Under the pieces are notes generated by a model. That model searched no databases. It was not told the origin of the DNA and was given only the letters and a program-made list of their open reading frames with translations. Source: JAZDFC01 sp043808235 (GTDB lineage Bacteria > Bacteroidota > Ignavibacteria > Ignavibacteriales > Melioribacteraceae). From it: DNA of 41,228 bases. Shown one piece after another: positions 1 to 10,800 of this stretch. Both the position numbers and the translations under genes were made by a program. The first letter of the stretch is position 1. Every line of letters starts with the position of its first letter. The stretch spans positions 1-41,228 of the forward strand of contig JAZDFC010000058.1 of NCBI GenBank assembly GCA_043808235.1, written 5' to 3'.

Positions 1-3
1 TAA

Positions 4-114
4 TGGTTAAAGAATTTGTTAAATATTTTCGCCTAATGCAAGCGCGATTTTCGAGAGGCTAAGCTCCGTTTCGCTACGCTCCACTCCGCTTAGCCTCTCT
101 TTCTACTTTAACCA
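4..114. repeat. Nested inverted repeat
   Basis: An outer pair, TGGTTAAAG (4-12) and CTTTAACCA (106-114), encloses an inner perfect 12-bp pair, GAGAGGCTAAGC (53-64) and GCTTAGCCTCTC (88-99). The loop is a CGCT-rich, internally repetitive stretch. The inner arm is followed by T-rich sequence, so it could terminate a gene left of the window. The nested symmetry also fits a small palindromic intergenic element. Confidence 0.6.
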
Positions 115-454
115 TTTACACAAAATTATTTACACTCCCAACTCGATTGAAAAAATTGCAGAGTTCCCTTCCTTTTAAAAGATGTTAATAACTTCTGCCG
201 TCGGATACTTTATTCGATTCGCTCGCGTAACTCATTCCCTGCCGCGTATATTTTTTTGCTCATCATAAAAACGCCGAAATGGTATCGTGAAGATCATAAT
301 TTTTATATTTGAAAAACTCATTGTCTCTGTAACCATAAGCTTTTCTTTTTATTACTATGTGAATTATGCTCAATCGGAAAACGATTACTCCGTCAAAGTA
401 AAGAATGAATTTATCCGTTCATGAAATGTTTATTGATTGAGTATTGTTACGCTC

Positions 455-490
455 TTTATCTTTATAATAAATTTTATCTTTATAATAAAT
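455..490. repeat. Perfect 18-bp tandem duplication
   Basis: The unit TTTATCTTTATAATAAAT occurs twice without a gap (455-472 and 473-490), about 215 bp upstream of the first gene. It is AT-rich and could be a duplicated regulator site or simply slipped-strand duplication. Confidence 0.75.
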
Positions 491-704
491 AGAGAAAATA
501 AATAAGGATTTTAAAACAGCCAAAACAAAGTAAAAACTAATTTACAATACACATATTTGGTGGCATCATTTATGTTTTAGTTATAAGTCTGAAAAACAAG
601 GTTACTTACTTTTTTATTATAAAAGTTTGGCAAAAATTAAACAGAATCCCGGAAAAAATTATTTAATCAACTAATTGTAACCATACAATGTAAGTGGAGG
701 AAAT

Positions 705-3641
705 ATGAAAAGAGTTCTTTTACTATTTGCAATTTTTATATTATTAACAAGCTCGGGAATCGCACAGGTATTATGCGATTTTGAAATCACTAATCAAGGG
801 TGGTATAATTACGGTTGGGGTCCTGCAATAGCTTCCGTTCAGCAAGTTGCAGATCCTACAGGTCAAAGCAATGGGGTTTTGCAAGTTTCATTCGATGCTT
901 CCCTGGATGCTGTAACAGGAACCGGAGCTATTGGTTTTGAATCCGGTAATCCTTCTGCAACCACAGCCCAGATATTGTATTATTATGTATGGCTGCCTGC
1001 AGATACGCCGGATCAACTGCACTTAAATCTTTTTGCACAGGATAACTCTCATTGGGCACACAAAACAAAAACTTATTTTGCTGCTGATATTCCGAAAGAA
1101 GTTTGGTATCCGATAGGATTTCCGCTTACAGAAACAGAGGTTTCAAGCGCAGATTTTAATGTAAGAGACAACAATTTCGGATGGTGCGGAATTGATATTG
1201 GCGATTGGTCCGACAATCATGCGGATATAGGCAACTGGGCAGGCAATATTCTTATTGATAATATTTCTTATGTCGGCGTTGAACCAAGCGTATTTGGTAC
1301 ATTCACAACCGGTGTTGATAACTTTATTGATAACGGCTGGGGCACCGGAATAAATAGTCTTGCTTCAGTAGCTGATCCGCTTGATGGCACCAATAATGTT
1401 CTTGGGGTAGATCTTAACGGTACTGCAGCCGGTGTTATCGAAGTCTCCAGTGTAAACCCGCAAGGATTTAACATGGTTTGTTATTGGCTTTATTTACCAA
1501 CCGGTGTTCCCGACGGAATGGAAATAAAAACATGGGCACAGGACAATGCCAACTGGTCGCATGTAGAAAATATTTATTCGAGTACTGATATACCCAAAGA
1601 TAAATGGTACCCAATTTATTTTGATATGGAGGCGGCTTTTGCCGATCCTGCAATAAATTTTGACCACCATGCAAATAATATTGGCAAAATGGGGATTATT
1701 TTTGGCGGATATGCGGGGATGGTTTATGTTGATAATGCTTCATTCATAGGAACCAAAACCGGCGATCAATGGGTTGTTTGCGATTTTTCATCCCCGTTGC
1801 AAGTTAACGGATTCTCAATCCCCGGCTGGGGCGGTGCTATGAAATCACTCGAGCACAATACTATGGAAGGCGGTGTTATGCAGGGAAATATTGATCTATC
1901 TGTTGGCGATGCAACTGCGGGATCTAAAGCCGTAATTCAAAGGGATAATGTTATTCTTAACTCAACCGAAACAGGCGGTAAGGCTACGGCAATTACATTC
2001 GATTTTATGCCGCCGGCTGATATGCCGCTTGGCGGACAAGTTGGTTTTGTAATTTTTGGAACTGCTACAAACTGGGCATGGACTGAATTTCTTTATCAGT
2101 TGGATGACGGCGCCAATCCTACCTCTCTCGTGCGCGGACAATTTAATACATTGTTTATTGACGTCGATAGTCTGACTACGGCTGGTACTGTTGATCCGAT
2201 GCAGACTGCTCAACTGCTTGTACAAATCTACTATCCCGGCGATCAATTTGGAACTGTTGGTACATGGGCCGGCGCGTGTTATTTTGATAACCTAATTGTT
2301 GAAGGTATCCCCAAACCGGGCGGTGAATTAACCTCGCCCGAAGTATCCGGTTCAGTTTCTACGGAATCCTTAATAACAGGCGAAGTCAAATATTTTAGAT
2401 TTGACTGGATTGATACCGGCGGCGGTACTGAAACTTATAATATTTACATGAGCAGAAATCCTATTACCGACCTTCAGGATGACGGCGTTATGCTTATAGC
2501 TCCATCGGTTCCACACGGATTACAGGCTTACGCATGGAGACCTTATACAATAGATGGAAGCGTTCAGACGTATTATTTCGCCATTACAGCTTCGGATGGA
2601 GTTACTGAAACAGCGCTTTCAAATGCATGTCAAACCGGTCCTATGGAAATACAAACCTCAACATCGTTAAAAGCTCAATACGTTGCGGATTTTGCAAATA
2701 CATTTGTGCTTGATGGTCTTGATAATGAATTTGAACCTTATAAAATAAATCAAATACTGCCGCAGGGTTCTTCCGATCCAGCATGGCTTCCGGGCTCGGC
2801 TGATTTGGATTTTAAAGTGACAATGGTAATTGATGAAAATAATTTATACATATCAGCCGATGTAACGGATGACGATTTAAGAACAGATGCAGATATGCAG
2901 GCATGGCAGGGCGACGCTCTTGAATTCTTTATGGGATTTTATGATACACGCTGGTTAAAAGAGCTTCATAGAAAGAATTTTAACCGCGCAAACGGCGATT
3001 GGAGAATTGGATTTACAGCACGCGGCGAAACAGCTCTTGACGGCGGCGCTGCTACAACAGTTGAAGGCGTTCAATCAACTGTTTATCCGAAATTCTCAGG
3101 CGACGGATACATCATCGAAGCAGTTCTTAGTCTTGATGTACTCGCTCCCGATGGAACCGATTTCATTGTAATAAACAATATGACGCTTCCAATACAAATT
3201 GACTGTAGCGACTGGGACCCGCTAGCCGGCGACACTGAAAGATCGATGATTATACAGGCAGGTAATACTCCTGCACCGATTGATCTCGATCAGCATTGGT
3301 TGCGCCCGCATTGCTGGGGTACTTTACAGGTAATCGGCTCTCCGAACGATGTTAAAGATGAAACCGCAAATCTACCTACGGAATTTAAATTGTATAATAA
3401 TTATCCTAATCCGTTCAATCCAACGACCACCATTAAATACGATATCAAAGAAGAAGTTGATGTAACGATTAAAATTTATGATACGATTGGGCGCGAGATT
3501 GCAACTCTTGTAAATACAAGACAGAAACCGGGATTCTACCAGGTAGATTTTAATGCCGGTAACCTTGCAAGTGGTATGTATGTTTATCATATCAATGCCG
3601 GGTATTTCCAAAAGTCAATGAAAATGATGCTCCTGAAATAA
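705..3641 (+). CDS. Secreted multidomain carbohydrate-binding protein with type IX sorting domain
   Basis: A 978-residue exported protein. Residues 1-21 form a signal peptide ending SGIAQ. Three related beta-sandwich-like repeats of roughly 160-180 residues follow, from about 22, 197 and 357; each has a GWG motif, and the first two share an AQDN(S/A)(H/N)W.H stretch followed by DIPK..WYPI. A fibronectin-III-like segment lies at about 543-655. A CBM9/DOMON-like domain covers about 655-880 (MVIDENNLYISADVTDDDL, then the GDALEFF stretch). The last 90 residues are a type A sorting domain (NNYPNPFNPTTTIKYDI, ending in a basic FQKSMKMMLLK). Family knowledge suggests surface delivery by the type IX system. 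No catalytic motif is visible, so glycan capture is inferred. GGAGG precedes the ATG, and a strong terminator follows the stop. Confidence 0.85.
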   Translation: MKRVLLLFAIFILLTSSGIAQVLCDFEITNQGWYNYGWGPAIASVQQVADPTGQSNGVLQVSFDASLDAVTGTGAIGFESGNPSATTAQILYYYVWLPADTPDQLHLNLFAQDNSHWAHKTKTYFAADIPKEVWYPIGFPLTETEVSSADFNVRDNNFGWCGIDIGDWSDNHADIGNWAGNILIDNISYVGVEPSVFGTFTTGVDNFIDNGWGTGINSLASVADPLDGTNNVLGVDLNGTAAGVIEVSSVNPQGFNMVCYWLYLPTGVPDGMEIKTWAQDNANWSHVENIYSSTDIPKDKWYPIYFDMEAAFADPAINFDHHANNIGKMGIIFGGYAGMVYVDNASFIGTKTGDQWVVCDFSSPLQVNGFSIPGWGGAMKSLEHNTMEGGVMQGNIDLSVGDATAGSKAVIQRDNVILNSTETGGKATAITFDFMPPADMPLGGQVGFVIFGTATNWAWTEFLYQLDDGANPTSLVRGQFNTLFIDVDSLTTAGTVDPMQTAQLLVQIYYPGDQFGTVGTWAGACYFDNLIVEGIPKPGGELTSPEVSGSVSTESLITGEVKYFRFDWIDTGGGTETYNIYMSRNPITDLQDDGVMLIAPSVPHGLQAYAWRPYTIDGSVQTYYFAITASDGVTETALSNACQTGPMEIQTSTSLKAQYVADFANTFVLDGLDNEFEPYKINQILPQGSSDPAWLPGSADLDFKVTMVIDENNLYISADVTDDDLRTDADMQAWQGDALEFFMGFYDTRWLKELHRKNFNRANGDWRIGFTARGETALDGGAATTVEGVQSTVYPKFSGDGYIIEAVLSLDVLAPDGTDFIVINNMTLPIQIDCSDWDPLAGDTERSMIIQAGNTPAPIDLDQHWLRPHCWGTLQVIGSPNDVKDETANLPTEFKLYNNYPNPFNPTTTIKYDIKEEVDVTIKIYDTIGREIATLVNTRQKPGFYQVDFNAGNLASGMYVYHINAGYFQKSMKMMLLK

Positions 3642-3656
3642 ACCGACTCCTTTGTT

Positions 3657-3694
3657 GAGCGGTGAGGAATTAAAACTTCACCGCTCTTTTTTTC
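3657..3694 (+). terminator. Rho-independent terminator
   Basis: The arms GAGCGGTGA (3657-3665) and TCACCGCTC (3678-3686) form a 9-bp stem followed by seven T residues. It sits right after the stop of the first secreted protein, so that gene is probably its own transcription unit. Confidence 0.9.
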
Positions 3695-3813
3695 ATTTGA
3701 TTCTCGTTTGTTTATTTTTCATAAAATAACAATAATCAAAATGTCTTCGGGGAAAACGCAATAGGCGCTTTCTCCTTTTGCTTTGATGTAAATACAATAA
3801 GGATTTTACTGTT

Positions 3814-6771
3814 ATGAGAAGGAATAAAAATTCAATCATTATTAAATCCTTTCTCTTACTATTTCTCTGTTCCATTGTGAATGTATTTGCCGGAACCACC
3901 GGTAAAATTTCCGGCAAAGTTACTGATGCCGCTACCGGGGAACCTCTCATCGGGGTCAATGTTGTTATTGAAGGTACGAGCCTCGGCGCCGCAACCGACT
4001 TCGAAGGTGAGTATTATATTCTAAATATTTCCCCCGGAGTTTACACCGTTAAAGCAAGTTATATCGGTTATAACGGCAGTTCGATGGAAGGAGTAAGAGT
4101 TAAGGTTGACCTAACGACAAAAGTGGATTTTCAATTATCTTCTACCGCTATTCAAATCGGCGAAGAAATTACGGTTGTCGGGCAGAGAATTATACAGAAA
4201 GATTTAACTTCGTCCGAAAGAAGTTTTCAGTCCGATCAAATTAATGATCTTCCGGTTAGAGACGTCGCAACACTTTTAAGTCTTCAGGCTGGCGTTACAA
4301 GAGATGCTGAAGGAGCCATACATATAAGAGGTGGACGTTCTTCGGAAATAAGCTATATGGTTGACGGAGTGCAGGTTGTTAATCCGGTTAACCGCAGTTC
4401 GGGTATCAGTATCGACGATCAATCGATTGAAGAACTTAAAGCCATCACCGGAACATTTAATGCCGAGTACGGGCAGGCGCTTTCGGGAGTTGTAAATATT
4501 GTAACGAAAAAAGGTTCGGATAAATTTACAATAAATGCTACCGGTTACTTTGGCGATCATCTTAGTTTTGATGACGATATTTATTACATAATGAGTAATA
4601 GAGATTGGGCGGTTGCGGCGGCAAACGCACTTGTTACCGAGACGGGAAGAATTAATTACGATTACTCAAAACATGGTATTAATTCCGTCCGTGATTTGTA
4701 CGAATCGCTAAGCAATAAACAAAAACCCTGGCAGACAAAGGAATCGTATCTTAATAATTATGAGCCTTTCAACCATTACGATTTCCAGGTTAATCTTTCC
4801 GGACCGATCCCGATATTAAATAACAAGATATCTTACTTCATTGCCGGCCGGTATCAAAATCAACCCGGCGTTACAATGGGAAGAAGATATTTTATGCCCT
4901 GGGGATTATGGTCGCCAATTCTTGATACGACTCATACTTATGAGATGCCTGATGGTGAATTAACAAATCTGGATTGTTACAAAGGTTATTCCGGACAAGG
5001 CAAAATATTTTTTAATTTTAATGAACTGCTCCTAAGTTACGGAATCTATTATAATTCCGATCATAGTTACAGTGGCGGACAAAAATATTTACCTGATGGC
5101 GGACGTCATTATTACACCGACAGACAAACTCATATTCTCTCAGCAACTTATGTTTTTTCAAACAGCACTTTCCTTGATTTTAAAGGCAGCTATTACCAGA
5201 ATGATCATAAAAATTATTTATATGAAGATCCGTTTGATTACAGATATGTTCCAACACAAGGCGGCGATTTTGAGCAGTATATGTTTGATCCTTCGAGGGA
5301 AGACGATATCGAAGTTAAAGGAAATACCGCCGACTTTTCTTTTTGGGGAAATGATGTTAATAGAGGTACACAAAACACAAAATATTTTTCAGCAAGTCTC
5401 GATCTAACGAGTCAGCTCGATAAATATAATATGATAAAAGTTGGCGCATCAACAAGAATTCACGACATTGCGCAGGACGGATACGCACTTCAATTTTCTC
5501 AGGTAACTTATCGTCCTATTGTTCCATCTCAATCATCTGCATACCGGAGTTTTATCACTGCTAAGCCGATGGAATTCGCTGCATACGTCCAGGATAAAAT
5601 TGAATTCCAGGAATTAATTATTAACTTTGGTTTACGTTTTGATTATTTCGATTCGGATGGAAAACTTTTAGCTGATCCCAAAGATCCTCAAATTTATTCT
5701 CCTTTTAAGATGGATCATATTTATAGCAATTACTCTGCAGACGTTCCTCTGGAAGATTTGGTTGAATACACACCCGAACAGAGAGCAGCATTCTGGTGGA
5801 AAAAGCCCGAAGCTAAATTCCAATTCAGTCCCAGGTTCGGTCTCTCTTTCCCTATCACAGCGGAAGGTGTAATACATTTTTCGTACGGACACTTTTTCCA
5901 GAATCCTGAATTCCAATATCTTTATGCTAATCCTAATTTCTGGATAACCGGCGCCGGCTCACAGAATCTTGTTGGCAATGCCGACTTAAATGCTGAGCGT
6001 ACTATCATGTACGAATTGGGTCTGCAGCAGCAGTTATTCGATGACCTTTACCTGCATATAACCGGATTTTACAGGGATATACGTGATTGGGTTGGTACAG
6101 GATTTCCTGTAGACACTTACCGGGGAACTACTTATTACAGTTATGTAAATAAAGATCACGCTGTTGCAAAAGGTATTACATTATCAACCCAGTATCACCT
6201 TGGCGATTTTTGGATAAACTTAGATTATACTTATATGGAAGCAAAAGGCACTTCTTCGAATAGTGCAGATGCTTACAACGATCTATCAGCCGGACGAGCG
6301 CCAAGAGTGCAGTTGATTAATTTAAATTGGGATCAGCCTCATCAATTAAATCTCATCGTGAATTACTCAAAGGACGGATGGACGGGTACAATGATTGGAA
6401 CAATTAATTCCGGCTTTCCATACACACCAACAATCGCGAGAGGCGAAGCAACCGGATCAAGTTCTTATACCGGCTGGCGCGAAAATATTGAACGCCGTCC
6501 ATCAACATTCAATATCGATTTACGGTTATCCAAAATGTTCCGCGTCGGCAGTTTCGATATTCAAGCATTGCTTGATATAACGAATTTACTTGATACAAGA
6601 AATGCCAATTATGTGTATTCAGATACAGGATTACCGGATTATACGTTGGACGATTATCAAAGCTGGACGCGATTATTGGAAATTTCCAATTCGACAGAAT
6701 ATTATACAAATCCCGGGTACTATACAGCGCCGCGTTACATCTCCCTGGGATTTAGAATAAGTTATAATTAG
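3814..6771 (+). CDS. TonB-dependent outer-membrane receptor (SusC/CirA-like), module A
   Basis: A 985-residue receptor. Residues 1-27 form a signal peptide. A carboxypeptidase-D-regulatory-like domain follows at about 29-110 (GKISGKVTDAATGEPLIGVNV). The plug domain covers about 115-235, with IHIRGGRSSEISYMVDGVQV and the NAEYGQALSGVVNIVTKKG motif that ends plugs. The remainder is a beta-barrel rich in aromatic alternating strands, ending in LGFRISYN. The family imports ligands across the outer membrane using TonB energy. No SusD partner is adjacent; the neighbours are a PorV-like protein 14 bp downstream and then a large surface protein. AAGGA lies about 10 bp before the ATG. The substrate is unknown but presumably an oligosaccharide, given the locus. 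Confidence 0.93.
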   Translation: MRRNKNSIIIKSFLLLFLCSIVNVFAGTTGKISGKVTDAATGEPLIGVNVVIEGTSLGAATDFEGEYYILNISPGVYTVKASYIGYNGSSMEGVRVKVDLTTKVDFQLSSTAIQIGEEITVVGQRIIQKDLTSSERSFQSDQINDLPVRDVATLLSLQAGVTRDAEGAIHIRGGRSSEISYMVDGVQVVNPVNRSSGISIDDQSIEELKAITGTFNAEYGQALSGVVNIVTKKGSDKFTINATGYFGDHLSFDDDIYYIMSNRDWAVAAANALVTETGRINYDYSKHGINSVRDLYESLSNKQKPWQTKESYLNNYEPFNHYDFQVNLSGPIPILNNKISYFIAGRYQNQPGVTMGRRYFMPWGLWSPILDTTHTYEMPDGELTNLDCYKGYSGQGKIFFNFNELLLSYGIYYNSDHSYSGGQKYLPDGGRHYYTDRQTHILSATYVFSNSTFLDFKGSYYQNDHKNYLYEDPFDYRYVPTQGGDFEQYMFDPSREDDIEVKGNTADFSFWGNDVNRGTQNTKYFSASLDLTSQLDKYNMIKVGASTRIHDIAQDGYALQFSQVTYRPIVPSQSSAYRSFITAKPMEFAAYVQDKIEFQELIINFGLRFDYFDSDGKLLADPKDPQIYSPFKMDHIYSNYSADVPLEDLVEYTPEQRAAFWWKKPEAKFQFSPRFGLSFPITAEGVIHFSYGHFFQNPEFQYLYANPNFWITGAGSQNLVGNADLNAERTIMYELGLQQQLFDDLYLHITGFYRDIRDWVGTGFPVDTYRGTTYYSYVNKDHAVAKGITLSTQYHLGDFWINLDYTYMEAKGTSSNSADAYNDLSAGRAPRVQLINLNWDQPHQLNLIVNYSKDGWTGTMIGTINSGFPYTPTIARGEATGSSSYTGWRENIERRPSTFNIDLRLSKMFRVGSFDIQALLDITNLLDTRNANYVYSDTGLPDYTLDDYQSWTRLLEISNSTEYYTNPGYYTAPRYISLGFRISYN

Positions 6772-6785
6772 AGCGGGGATACGTT

Positions 6786-7856
6786 ATGAAAGACAAGACT
6801 CTAAAAATTTTTAATAGACGAAAAGGATTTTCATTTATAATTCTTTTTACAGTAATAGGAACGATGTTCTTCTCCGGCAACATTTTTAGCCAAACGATTG
6901 GACGTGTTGGAACAACAGCAGCCGCATTCTTGAAAATAGGAGTTGGCGCCAGAGCTTTGGCGATGGGCGAATCCTATTCCACACAAGCTCAGGATATCAC
7001 TGCAATGTATTGGAATCCTGCCGGGCTGTCGTATGTCGATAAGTTTCAAGCAACCATCAACCATTACGATTACATTGCCGATATTTATTATGATTACGGC
7101 GGCATTGCAATACCGCTCGAAAATTTTGGTACTGTCGGAGCGTTCATCGGTTATATGGGTATGCCTGATATCGAAAGAACAACCATACAATATCCGAATG
7201 GAACAGGCGAAAAAGTTTCGGCAAGTTCCTTTGTTATTGGACTAAGTTATGCTCGCGCCCTTACAGATCGTTTTTCAATCGGAGGTAATGTTAAATATAT
7301 CCGCGAAACAATTTGGCATTCCTACGCAGATGGATTTGCGTTCGATGTTGGTGTTCTTTATAAAGCATTTTTTAAAAATGTTATTATTGGAATGTCGATT
7401 AGCAACTTCGGAACCGATATGCAAATGACAGGCAGAGATATGCTTGTTCAGCATGATATTAATCCCGGGTTTGCCGGAAACAACGAAAATATTAATGCCA
7501 ATCTTGAAACGGATAAATTTCCGCTGCCGATACTTTTTCGTGTCGGACTTTCGGCAAACATAGCCAAAGATATTATCGGACTCGATCAGCACGACTGGAT
7601 AGTATCGATTGATGCTATTCATCCGAATGATAATAAGGAATATTTGAACATCGGAACAGAAGTAACGCTTTACGATATGATTTCGTTAAGGTCCGGATTC
7701 AGACAATTATTATTGGAAGATCGCGAAGGCGGTTTTACGTATGGCTTTGGCGTTAAATTCGATTTGGCAGGAACTTATGTAAATCTTGATTACGCGAATG
7801 TTGACTTTGGAAGATTGGACCATCAGAATAAATTTACGCTGATTCTTTCATTTTAG
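6786..7856 (+). CDS. PorV/PorQ-like outer-membrane beta-barrel protein (UPF0164 family)
   Basis: A 356-residue protein. An N-terminal hydrophobic signal ends near FSQT (about residue 36). The typical family opening follows: TAAAFLKIGVGARALAMGES, then ITAMYWNPAGLSY. The rest alternates short amphipathic beta strands and ends LILSF, as expected of an outer-membrane barrel. In Bacteroidota, PorV binds type IX cargo and carries it to the attachment complex. The gene lies 14 bp after the TonB receptor and 23 bp before a large surface protein, so a cargo-specific shuttle for that protein is a reasonable inference. A general membrane role of unknown kind cannot be excluded. Confidence 0.85.
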   Translation: MKDKTLKIFNRRKGFSFIILFTVIGTMFFSGNIFSQTIGRVGTTAAAFLKIGVGARALAMGESYSTQAQDITAMYWNPAGLSYVDKFQATINHYDYIADIYYDYGGIAIPLENFGTVGAFIGYMGMPDIERTTIQYPNGTGEKVSASSFVIGLSYARALTDRFSIGGNVKYIRETIWHSYADGFAFDVGVLYKAFFKNVIIGMSISNFGTDMQMTGRDMLVQHDINPGFAGNNENINANLETDKFPLPILFRVGLSANIAKDIIGLDQHDWIVSIDAIHPNDNKEYLNIGTEVTLYDMISLRSGFRQLLLEDREGGFTYGFGVKFDLAGTYVNLDYANVDFGRLDHQNKFTLILSF

Positions 7857-7879
7857 AATGCTATTGAAGGAGTAAAGAC

Positions 7880-10800
7880 ATGAAATTTTTATGCCCGCTA
7901 ATTGTATTTTTACTAATTAGCGCTATAAGTATAAATGCACAATTAGATGCACCCGGCGATGCAATCCACCGGGCAAAAAACGTGCATGCCGGTAACCAGA
8001 TCAGAATAACATTTCATAATAACGGCAGACTTGGAACCGTGAGCGGCGACCAGAGTGTTGCTTATACCGGTGAATGGCCTATTGGAACGGGATACGTTCA
8101 AATGGGTAATACATCGGCTTATGTTATGACGGAGATGAGATTATTCACCGGACTCAATCCGGTTACAGGAGATTCAACTTTCGAGTTTATTACACCGGCA
8201 ATTTTCTGTGAAGGCTGGGATCCTAATATGTTTTCTCACGACTCTCTCGGAATGTTTTTAGGATTTGAACCGGTGCCGGGATATTTTAATCTAACTCAGA
8301 AGGAAAAAGACCCGGGTCATTCCGTAGCGATGAGCCAGCAAGCTTTTACCTGGCCGCCTTATTGGCCTGATAAACTTGCAGATGCTGTGGATGCAGGATG
8401 GGCTAATCATTGGAACGGATATTTTGGGAAGGACCAACTTAATGCCGATGAAGAAAGTTATTATGTTATGGATGATAACAAATACAGGAAACAGGTGAAA
8501 GGATTAACTCTACCGACCGGTGTCTCTGAAGATCCAACACGAGGAGGATTGGGATTAAGAACTGCTGTAAGAGGATTGCAATGGTCCAATCCCGACGCAG
8601 CCGACTGTCTTTTCTGGATTTACAAAATCCGTAACTTCGGTGATCTGTATCTTGATAAAACTTTGTTCGGATGTAACGTTGGCGCGTCCAGCGGTGGACG
8701 TCTCGGCGAGTCCGGCGACTATGATGATGATGGCGCCCGGTTCTATCGGGAAAAAGGTTTAGCAGTTAACTTCGATCTTGATAACGTTGGAATAAGAGGA
8801 TATTCTCCAGTGCCCTGGGTTGGATTTGCGTTCCTTGAAAGTCCGGGTAATTTCTATGACGGTATTGATAACGACGGCGATGGCAACGATCCGTTAAAAC
8901 CCGGAGGCGGAACAGGTAAAATAATTAGTGAACAAACAGATTTTTATAAATTCTATGCCGTTGGTGATCCGATTGTATTAGTTGATTATGAAAGTGATTA
9001 TTACGACCGCACCGTTTCGACAATGCCGACTGAAGGAATTACTTTAACACGAAACGGATCAACTTTTATAATGAAGCCTAACGCGCCGTTGATTGAGGAA
9101 CCGAGAAACGGATTCGACGATAACCTTAACGGACTAATTGATGAAAGCGACGGAAGTGTTACTCAGGATTCAGTTGAGTATTATCTTTATATTCGATCGG
9201 AATATAATGACCAGGATTACCTTGGTAAGGATTATGTATCGGGCAGTGGACTTAGTAATTTGCTTATCGATGAAAGACGCGATGACCTGCAGGATAACGA
9301 TGGCGACTGGTCGTTGGAATTTGACGATGTAGGTTTGGATGGGAAACCCGGAACCGGTGATTTTGGCGAAGGCGACGGCTCACCTACCCCGGGCACAGTA
9401 GATTTACCCGGCGAACCGAATGTTGACAAAGTTGATGTGGATGAATCGGATCAAATTGGATTGACGAGTTTTAAATTCTACATTTATTCGTCTCTGCTAT
9501 ACAGCAACGACGATCAGATGTGGGATTATTCGCGTCCCGGATATTTTGATAATACAACCACCGGACAAAATGATTATGACTATGTATTCGCTTCCGGATA
9601 TTTCCCGCTCCGTCCCGGACAGGAAGAATTTTTCTCCGTGGCAATGATTTATGGATGGGACGAAATTGATATTCTTCGTAATAAAGATGTTGTCCAAAAG
9701 ATTTACAATTCCAATTATAATTTTGCAATAGCGCCACTTAAGCCAAAAGTTACTGCAGTAGCTGGGGACAAAAAAGTTACATTGTATTGGGATGAAAAAG
9801 CGGAAGCAAGTTACGACAGATATCTCAGAACATATGATTTCGAAGGTTATAAAATTTACAAATCCTCACATCATACCTTTGGCGATGCTGGCACTATAAC
9901 CGACGGACTTGGTTACGAACGTTTTAAAAAACCAATTGCAACTTATGATAGAGCGGACTCTGTTTTTGGTTACTTCCCGAATGATTTTGGATCGGGAGTT
10001 CTTTTTAACCTTGGCAATGAAAGCGGGTTAGTCCATTCATTCGAAGATACTGACGTTTTAAATGGCATAAGATATTATTACGCAGTTACTGCCTACGATA
10101 AAGGCGATGTCGTAAAAAATATTGGTCCTTCTGAATGTACCATCTTTGTAAATGTTGATCAATCCGGAAATATTACTCTTGGCGAAAACGTTGTAACGGT
10201 TACACCACAAGCGCCTTCGCTTGGATATGAATCACCGGAGTTCGATATTTATCCGCAATTGCAGGGGGAAGGAATTACAAGCGGTACTGTGGGTGTAAAT
10301 ATAGTCGATCCGACTGTGCTTGGTGAGAACGATGAATACGAACTCCAATTTCTCGATGTTTCCATGGATGGAAGAGATAATGATTTGAACGGTCTTGTGG
10401 ACGAGAATGATCCGAATGAGTTGGTACCGAATGAAACTACCGGGTTCATTTTAAAAAATCTCACACAGCAAACCGAGTCGGATTCTATTTGGTTGTACGA
10501 ATATAAATCTGTCGGCGATTCTATTTTCAATATCCAGAATTTATATAATGATAACGACGGCGATCCCAGGACTTTAAGTAAAGTTTTAGACGGATTGGAG
10601 TTGGTGATTTATAATCCCGAATCAAGTATTATTGACAATCCGCAAATGGGAATTTTAAACGGAATTAAATGGAGTGAGAATATTGGCGCAGATACATCAT
10701 CTTATCCAATGAATTTTACAAAATGGACCTGGCCGAACTTTGTTTCCGGTACTCCATATCCCCGGCAGTATAAGATTGTTTTCTATGATGAAATTGTTGA

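Larger units (their letters stand above)
1..704. other. Non-coding leader region upstream of module A
   Basis: I see no credible coding frame here. The stretch holds a nested inverted repeat near its start (4-114) and a perfect 18-bp tandem duplication (455-490). The rest is AT-rich DNA that probably carries the promoter of the first gene. A good ribosome binding site (GGAGG) lies just upstream of the ATG at 705. I could not identify a convincing promoter. Confidence 0.6.

Noticed and set aside
561..576. Possible sigma-54 promoter TGGCATCATTTATGTT
   Set aside because: The -24 half is good, but the invariant GC of the -12 element is GT, and no activator-type dyad is evident upstream. Too weak to annotate.
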